Shown piece after piece: positions 56,901 to 64,000 of a stretch of 64,000 nt of DNA. Where the stretch lies: NCBI GenBank assembly GCA_964016875.1, contig OZ024736.1, forward strand, positions 38,968,707-39,032,706, written 5' to 3'. The notes beneath the pieces are model-generated. The model made no database searches, was not told the DNA's origin, and was given only the letters and a program-made list of their open reading frames with translations. Origin of the DNA: Fallopia convolvulus (lineage: Eukaryota; Streptophyta; Magnoliopsida; Caryophyllales; Polygonaceae). The position numbers were made by a program, and so were the translations under genes. Positions within the stretch are counted from its first letter, which is position 1, and each line of letters opens with the position of its first letter.

Positions 56901-59743
56901 GTAATAACAACGGTTTTTGAGGATATTTTTGATTTTTTCTCGGATATCCTTTTAACCTTTTTGTTCGTTTTAACGCTTAATCCAATATTTTTGTTGGAGA
57001 TTAAATCCTAGAAAATTCTTGGTGATATCCTAAAATCACAAAGAAATGATTTTATGGATCGGATCGGTGTGAATTCTAGGATTTTTCAGTGGAAAAAGAA
57101 TATTTATTGGATAAGCCGTCTTTTTAATTATGTACCGGAAAGGATTTAAAATACGAAACGGAAGCCTTAAAAATTAAAGGTAGCAAGATAAAATCATGAA
57201 AAATTGGTTTTATTGGTCTACATAATTTACGGGACGTTTTGTATTTAGCAAGTTTTTTCATCCGATGTACATAATTTTACCGCTTTAACGCGAGTCCCGT
57301 TTCGAGACGGGAAATTCTTATCTTTATCCTCCACTTGCTTAATGGGAAAGGAAGCTGACTAGCTTCTTGCCTCGGTTTTATGAAATGAGATTAAGATAGA
57401 AAAAGATAGAGAGGAAGGAACCGAGAACCAAATTAGGACGTAGCGACGAACTCGCGCATCTTCACCGTCGGCGATCGTCTCCTTCCTCCGCCACCTCCAT
57501 CACCACCCTCCACCTCTCATCTTCTTCCTCCATGAGAGAGATGCTGCAAGGGGGAGCTGGACCAGCCGGGAAACCAGGACGGAACGTGGGGCTCGGGGAG
57601 GAAGGAACTTCACCGCCGGTCTCTTCTTCGCCTTGCTAAAGTGACGCCGCCGGCGACCACCAGGCCCTCCGACCACCAACCACCATGGGAGCTGTTGTCG
57701 GGCAACGCCCAGCCATCCTCGGGCTCGGGGATCGAGCCATGATCGAGCCACACGAGCCATGGGTACAAGTGAAGGTATATACGATCGAAATTAATTAGCG
57801 GATTGGTTGCGGAGCCACCGTAAAGGCCTTTCGGTTCCGCTTTGCTAATTAAATTTATGATTTTTATAATCTTGACGTTGTTACGGTTCTACAGGTTTGA
57901 ACCGCTCGTGAAACGGACGTCCGGATCTTCCGTTATAGCGAAAACAAGTTTTGGATACCGATTGTCAGGTAAAGGACTTCGGATAATTACTCAGGATTCG
58001 TTGTTAATCCGTTTGATCCGAGATTTGGTATTCTTTTAGAACTGATACTAATGAACAATTTTTATTTAGAAAATTGTTTCAAAAGTGAAGAGGATAATTA
58101 GTTATAATTCCGCCAAGATGGCTCCTTGAAGCATGATAACTAAGGATTTATTATATATCGATATTCGGAAATTAAATCGTTTATCGATTGGGAAGTTGTA
58201 GGAGTTGAGAATACGAATAATAAGTGTTTTTGTGAGCTCGTTGCTGAGAAATCCTTTTGTTATACTTGTCAGAAGGATGATAAAGAGTACTGTTGGAATT
58301 GCCAAGGACGTCGAGCACGCCTTATAAGGCAAGTGGACGATTCTCTTTTGCGTTATTGTTATTAAATGAGGAATTGGACCTCATTTAATATTTGCGTTGG
58401 GAACAACTTGTATGATTAATAAAATATGATAGGTTGTTATATTTGTTAGAAATAATGACCATGTTGTTATTCAGTTTTGCGCTAGAACTGGATTTAGGTC
58501 CGTTATGGATGACCTTGTATGCTGTCTCACGCTGAGAAATTGTTATGATTAAGATAGTTCAGGGAGTGGTTCTATACCCTCTCTTTAAACAATATTACAT
58601 TAGGAGGGGCCTAATCCTAATGGCGAGTCATGACACTGATCCCCTACTCCAGTGTGAGAGGGTTGATAGGCACTCTAGCTAAGTGCAGGTTCGGTACGGT
58701 GGAGAGTGTAGACGACATGGTAATAGGCCTCACCATATGCAAATGAAAGATCAAGGATAACTGAAGTCTTTTGATCTTGGTGTTGTTAGATGATTATGGA
58801 TGAAACAGGCCCTCTAATCTCTACAACATCGGGACTCTTGCTATTCGTTGATTCAAGGATGAAATAAGCCCTCTGACCTCGGTAGCATTGTGTTCCTTCG
58901 GCAGTAGTTCGAGCCGATTAAAAGCCACCAACTTGTTTGTGAAAAGTTTTGAAAGTAATATAAGATAAGTGCGTTAGGCACATTAATATACCTGAATGGT
59001 TCGTCCAATCGGAAAGTCATTCTTGCTTCCGGTTATGAATGATTCTTAATCAAACTTGATTAAGTTAATCTGAATAGTCGATGGAGGCTTTTCAAAATGT
59101 TTTGTGATTAATATGAAGTTCCCAACAATTGTTTAAGCTTCTTAAAAGAAACCACAAGCGGTGGTGTTCTCTCTCTTGACTATGCGAGTCTCCTTCTTAT
59201 TCTCTATAAGACTGCTAACTGTTGGATCATAATCCGAGTCTATTCGGATTTTGGATGTCAATATGTTTAGTTACAACCATAAGAACCAAGTTAGTTTCTC
59301 CGCTTGCTAGTCTATCATTAGACTAACCCGTCCTTTTTCTTTTCTTTTATTTGGTTGGTTGGTGTCCACCGTTGGTTTACGATACATCAGGTTCTTCTTG
59401 GAAGTTGATTCAAGAGACGGGTTCAGATGTTTGAAGCTCCAGAAGTTGAAGAAAGATTTTCAATGGCTATACTTAAAGTGAAGTTCTTGGTTAAGTTGCT
59501 GCAAAGCGAAGTGTAAAAGAAGTTAAGAACTCAAGGAAGACTTGATGAAGATTTTGCTTAAATAAAAGGTTGTATGTTTATTTAATCTTTTTGGGTTAAG
59601 GTTTGTATAAGACCAATTGTATTTATTCCGCTGTAATGTTTCTTTTAGTTTGTTCAGTCAATTTAAATCCTTAGGTAGCTTCGGTTTAGTCTTAATCGGG
59701 GTTACTGGCGGTAATACCTCCAGGGTAGGAAGGGGGTGTTACA
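56901..59743 (+). mobile_element. Large solo-LTR-like element in the hAT (2.84 kb)
   Basis: Begins TGTAATAACAACGG and ends GGGGGTGTTACA, with a perfect 5-bp duplication TTTAA (56896-56900, 59744-59748). TG...CA ends and the 5-bp duplication indicate an LTR retrotransposon LTR without its internal part. It shares end sequences with 35965-39601. It contains a C/G-richer stretch at 57420-57760 but no credible open frame. It lies inside the hAT transposase coding region, so it came later. Confidence 0.7.
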
Positions 59744-59805
59744 TTTAACACGTTCTATAATGACATCAACATTGCAATTTCTATCATAATGTTCTTCTTC
59801 TAAAT

Positions 59806-60780
59806 TTAAAAACTCATAGTATTGATACAAAGTATCTTGCAAATTAAACCTTGCATCTTAAATCTTGGATAAAAAACACAAGCAACAAGATAAATATCGG
59901 GAATATATTTGTAATAGTTCAACCACTTCTTCTTCATATGTAAAATACCTTCAACAATGTCAGGTCGGTCGGGTTGTGAAATCCATTCCTTAAAGGCACC
60001 CGCAACATTCAAAGCTTCAACAACAAACAAATGAGCACTTGGTGTATATGTTTGACTAAATGTATAAGTTGCATCATTAAAAACTTATAAAAACCCCACA
60101 ATATCATAGAAAATATCCCAACAAGCTTCAATTGCTTGTGAACCCGAGATATGTTGAGCGGCAAAGGAAGCTAAAAGTTCTTTATAACGTAAACATTGAT
60201 GAAGTAATTTATAAGTAGAATTCCAACGATGACCAACATCTTTTGAAAAAAGTATGGGTTTAACAACATGCTTAATAGGTTCAAGATATGGCATTAAAAG
60301 TGTCAAACCATCTCGAACACATAAGTTTAAAATATGACAAGAACATCTTACATGAAAGTATTTGTTTCCAAAAACCGGTTGACAAACTTGAATCAATTCA
60401 CTAATAGAAGCGGTGTTGTTAGATGCATTACCAAATGAAATAGTGAAAACTTGATGAAGTAGTCTATACTCATCTAAAATAGTTCATACAATGTTACAAA
60501 TATTTGAAGTGGTATGTGCCCCATCAAATACTCGAAAAGCCAAAACTCGTTTTTGCATGTGAAAATGGTCATCAATATAATGACATGTAATACCCATGTA
60601 TGAATGAGATTGATAGTTATCACTCCAAATATCACTACAAATAGAAACACGAATATCATTTTGAGCAAAAAACCGAGACAACTCCTTTTTACGATTCGCA
60701 TATGCTTTAAACACATTTTTCCTAATTGTTTTTCTTGTTGTTCATTCATAAGCGGGTTCCAAATGGTTGAAAACCCAATC
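59806..60780 (-). pseudogene. hAT transposase middle part, broken
   Basis: Minus-strand pieces read FKAYANRKKELSRFF, CSDIWSDNYQSHSYMGITCHYID, KRVLAFR, CHILNLCVRDGL, KDVGHRWNSTYKLL and PDIYLVACVFYPRFK, in the order of a ZBED/RICESLEEPER-type hAT transposase catalytic region. Stops and frame changes lie at about 60484, 60397 and 60085. The BED finger that should precede it is absent (deleted between about 60790 and 60905). Confidence 0.85.
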
Positions 60781-60904
60781 ATTTATACCCACACTTTCCG
60801 CAAATTGAAATGGCAAATGATCAACACAAATAGCTTCGGACAAAGAAAATATAGCCGTTGGAATTCATGTGAACGTTGGAATATAGCCGTTGGAAAAGAA
60901 AATA

Positions 60905-61020
60905 TAGCCGTTGGAACAAAGGCCGCGATCACGGTGTGTGAAAGCCGCGATCGCGGTGTGTGAAAGCCGTGATCGCGGCAACCACCGCGACCGTGGTATC
61001 TATACGCCGCGGTCACGGTT
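60905..61020. repeat. CG-rich subterminal repeats of the hAT element, end 2
   Basis: GGCCGCGATCACGGTGTGTGAAA, AGCCGCGATCGCGGTGTGTG and AGCCGTGATCGCGGC are successive copies of one roughly 24-bp unit, followed by ACCGCGACCGTGG and GCCGCGGTCACGG. Three TAGCCGTTGGAA copies lie on the inner side (60851-60915). Confidence 0.75.
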
Positions 61021-61201
61021 CTACATTGCTCTTTCGGAGGAACCGCCTGTTTGGAATCGGAGGAAGCGGTGGTTTTCGGGTTTTTCTCAAGGAGGAACCG
61101 GGACCGGTATACTACCAGTTCCTTCGGTTCAGTTCTGACCCAATTCTTTTCCGGTTCGGTTCCACGGTTCCCACCTCTAAATTCTGGGTTAACATCTCTT
61201 C

Positions 61202-64000
61202 TTTTTTTTTTTGATTAGGTAAGAATTAGGGTGCTCTCCTTACGGAGGGCGCCCTAGAGCATCCTTTCGGATGAGAACTAGAAGTTCTGGGTGAGTCTTA
61301 ATAAACTCGACAGGGAGACTGTGGCCCAGCTTAGCAACTTTATCAGCCACAGCGTTACAATCCCTAGGAACATGGCTAATCGCAATGTTCTGGTATCCAT
61401 GAATGGAGACAAGGACATCCGCGATTATGAGTTCGATCTCCCACGGGCAGTGGTTTTTGTTTTTGATTGCATTAACAACTTGGAGATTATCCCCCTCAAT
61501 TTCTACTCGATCCAGATTTCTATTTTTTATCTGTCTAATAGCTTCCCTGAGAGCTAATGCTTCAGCTTTAACAACCGAAACTTTTCCAAAATTATTTGTC
61601 ATGATATCTATTACTTGTCCGAAATGATCTCTAAACACTAGACCCCCAACCGCATTGCCATTGGAAAGTCTTGAGGCATCAAAGTTGATTTTAGTATATC
61701 CATGTCTAGGCTTTCTCCATTTTTTCGGGTTTGTTCCTTTCCTCTTTGTTTTCCTCGTTTGAGTTGTTAATAAGATTTCCTCATCTTCCGTCCATTTTGT
61801 TGCTTTTTCCCAATTTGTAATGTGATTCCTAATATAAGTTGTCAAATCCGCAATTCCATCACCATGATCTTGTTGAAAAATTAGCTTGTTGCGTTGGTGC
61901 CAAATACTCCACCAAACAACCGCTAGACATGTGAAGTCTTTTTTCCCTAAGAGTTGGTAGATTTCGCTTAGGATCGTTCTAGGCACTTTGTCCCTGGAGT
62001 CATATGCTCTTATAGTGTTGGCAATGTGTGAGTTTACTTTGTTTATTATGTAAAGAGTGTATGGACAATTTATGAGTAGGTGATTAGTGTCCTCATTGGT
62101 ACATTGACATAAAGCACATCCTCCAGGTGTAATAACTTGTTTTTCTCTAAGTCTTGCTTTCGTAGGGAGTCCATTATTATCTACTTTCCAAAGGAAATTT
62201 TTAACTTTTGGGTATGTGTCTAATTTCCATAGCCAATTATTTAGGCTATGTGTTTGACTTTGTAGGTTTGTAATTAATTCTACTGCAGATGACGTAGAAA
62301 ACCAACCATTTTTGCTAGGTGCCCAATACAGTCTATCTTGAATGTGGTTGTCCAGGATCGGGGTATTTTGGATTTGCTCAACGATATTGTCAGGCAGAAT
62401 TTATTTTAGTTCATCCACTTTCCACCTACGATCATTATCAATCCATTGATCAACCGTTATCATTTCATCAATATTCGCAGGATCCTTTGCGTGTGTGTGG
62501 AGTGGGCCTCCTGGATGCCAGTTGTCTACCCAAAATTTTACTGTGTGTCCGTCTCCAATTTGCCATATAAGACCTTTATAGAATTCATCTCTTAGGTGCA
62601 TGAGTTTTTTCCATTGCCATGAAGTATTTGTTTTTAATTTGTACGTAAACAAGTTATCATTCCTGAAATATTTTTGTGAAATTATCCTAACCCATATATT
62701 ATTTGGTTCTGCAATAATTTTCCAAAGTAGTTTCATTTGCAAGGCTTTGTTCATATGTTCTGTTTTCCTAATTCCTAGTCCCCCATTGTTTTTTGGTTTG
62801 CAAATTTTGTCCCAGCCCACCAGGGGCTTATAGTTTCTATCCTTATTCCAGAAAAAACCTCTATTGATCCTGTCCATTTCTGTATGTGCATATGTGGGTA
62901 ACATAAAGCTCTGCATTACATAGTTCGGTTTTGTGGCTAGGTTGGATCGAATTAGTGTCGTTCTTCCTTCTTGTGACAACGAACTAGCTTTCCATTTGGT
63001 GAGTTGTTTTTGTGTGTTTCCAATGGAGTCCTTAAAAGTTTCCCTATTGAATTTTCCATTAATAATTGGGCAACCTAGGTATTTTTCTAGGTTCGTCATT
63101 GTTGCAATTCCTAGAGTTTGTTGAGCTATGTTTTTTTGTTGAGTAGTCATATTTTTAGACGTTTGTATAGCTGATTTGTTACAGTTTACTTTTTGTCCTG
63201 AAATCTTGCAAAATTCATCTATAATGGTTTTAACTTTGTTACACGATCCTTGGGATGCTTTTGCAAAGATGATTATGTCATCTGCAAATGATAGAAAAGG
63301 AATTCGAATTCCTCCTCGAGCAATCGGGAAACCAATAGAACTTTTATCTAGCTCACTAGTTAATTGTAATTTTCTTGAGAGGATTTCTGATGCAATAACA
63401 AACAGGAAAGGTGAAATTGGATCACCCTGCCTAAGTCCTCGTTCAGGTTTAAAGGGCTCTGTTGGTCCATTGTTTACAAGTACAGATAACGAAACCGAGC
63501 ATATGCACTCATGGATCCAGCCAATGAATTGCGGGTGAAAGCCAAATCTCTGCATTACATCTAATAGAAATTTCCAATCAACTCGGTCGTAAGCCTTTTC
63601 CATATCTAGCTTAATTGCAATCCAACCTTCTTTGTTTTTTGTATTCCTAAAGGAGTGAAAGATTTCGTGTGCTATTAGTATGTTGTCCTGTATTGCCCGG
63701 TTTGCTATGAACGCCCCTTGAAGGGGATGGATAATTTTGGTGATTACCTTCTTAATCCTTTCCGTTATGATTTTAGAAATGATCTTGTATATCGTTGAGC
63801 ATAGGCTTATTGGCCTATAATGGTTTGTTGACTTGGGGTTCTCTATCTTAGGTATGAGGGTTATAAACGTATGGTTTATTTGTTGTAACATCTTCCCTGA
63901 GTGGAAAAAACTTTTAACTGCCTTGATTATTGTTGGTCCCACTATATCCCAATATCTCTTGTAAAATTCTGCAGTCATCCCATCCGGTCCCGGTGATTTA
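61202..64000 (-). mobile_element. L1 with RNase H domain, runs off the window
   Basis: Poly(A) appears as T at 61202-61212. The coding region reads toward lower coordinates from beyond 64000. The same lineage as 36270-38006, but longer. It begins only about 15 bp from the hAT duplication. The 5' end is outside the window. Confidence 0.9.
61240..64000 (-). pseudogene. L1 ORF2 (RT to RNase H), one premature stop
   Basis: One frame is open from the window edge (KSPGPDGM) to 61240 except for a single TAA at 62401-62403. Domains: RT (PGPDGM, HYRPISLCSTIYK, IKLDMEKAYDRV, GLRQGDPISPFLF, LSFADDIIIF), post-RT block, zinc-binding tail (CALCQCTNEDTNHLLINC), RNase H (NFDASRLSNG, KAEALALREA, EGDNLQVV, HVPRDCNAVADKV). 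Catalytic residues are present. The frame ends with RKDALGRPP and a stop at 61240-61242. The stop falls between RT and zinc tail, so a truncated RT might still be made. The endonuclease lies outside the window. Confidence 0.88.

Larger units (their letters stand above)
55330..61179 (-). mobile_element. Composite hAT transposon, interrupted and rearranged
   Basis: Outer ends TAGAGGTGTGTCC (55330) and the complement of ...GGTTCCCACCTCTA (61179) are inverted. Flanks CATTCGGG (55322-55329) and AATTCTGG (61180-61187) agree at 6 of 8 positions. Both ends are rich in GGTTCGGTTC words. Inside are hAT transposase pieces on the minus strand, but in the wrong order, plus two copies of a 3'-UTR-like block (about 55600-55790 and 56215-56400, sharing GCCTACGTATCCTCTCGGGGTCATAGAG). 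A solo-LTR-like element sits at 56901-59743. The whole is a fusion of two related copies. Confidence 0.8.

Noticed and set aside
58102..58332. 76-codon minus-strand frame in the solo-LTR-like element
   Set aside because: No similarity recognised, poor start context, AT-rich; treated as chance.

Overview
This window is nuclear DNA from a flowering plant, almost certainly a eudicot. The genes have many GT-AG introns and plant-only products (TIC110, a CBL-interacting kinase, an organellar EngB GTPase), and about two thirds of the sequence is AT-rich transposon-derived DNA. The species cannot be told from the sequence.

Six or seven host genes are readable. Positions 962-4126 (-) hold a TruA/PUS1-type tRNA pseudouridine synthase. 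Positions 4557-11423 (+) hold the chloroplast protein-import component TIC110; the two genes share a roughly 430-bp bidirectional promoter. Positions 12259-13085 (-) hold BLOS1. An intronless CIPK (26750-28141, +) converges on an SLX1/HIGLE-type GIY-YIG nuclease (28962-30486, -). Positions 46217-46592 (-) hold a small membrane protein, and 51015-55038 (-) an EngB/YihA GTPase with a long repetitive basic N-terminal extension. From memory, the pseudouridine synthase, BLOS1, SLX1/HIGLE and CIPK set matches a small Arabidopsis chromosome 2 block (around At2g30320 to At2g30360), so this looks like an old gene neighbourhood stretched apart by transposons. All spliced models were built by hand. Their exon lengths sum to whole codons: 549, 1023, 148, 385, 87 and 523 aa.

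The rest is layered mobile DNA, and many insertions can be dated relative to one another from target-site duplications (TSDs). Positions 16500-20385 are a Copia LTR remnant split by a 5'-truncated RTE LINE. Positions 21115-24717 hold a degenerate tandem array, a GC-rich hAT MITE, a Helitron chimaera carrying a Mutator-type hairpin MITE, and an L1 tail. Positions 30735-34950 are a Helitron graveyard: a head-to-tail dimer sits inside another Helitron, followed by a third family and a further copy that is split by a Mutator-like element carrying a piece of a host gene. Positions 35120-45140 hold a pogo-like element, a large solo-LTR-like element split by a young L1, and an L1 whose ORF2 (endonuclease, reverse transcriptase, RNase H) is fully open. 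Positions 48165-50019 are a dead L1 ORF1 pierced by a SINE and a MITE, followed by another hAT MITE. Positions 55330-61179 are a composite hAT transposon interrupted by a second solo-LTR-like element, and 61202-64000 is an L1 running off the window.

The most unusual structures are the Helitron dimer and nest with one shared 3' terminus, the out-of-order hAT with CG-rich palindromic subterminal repeats, the gene-fragment-carrying Mutator-like element, and the intact L1 ORF2. No new cellular pathway is evident; the novelty lies in the transposon architecture.
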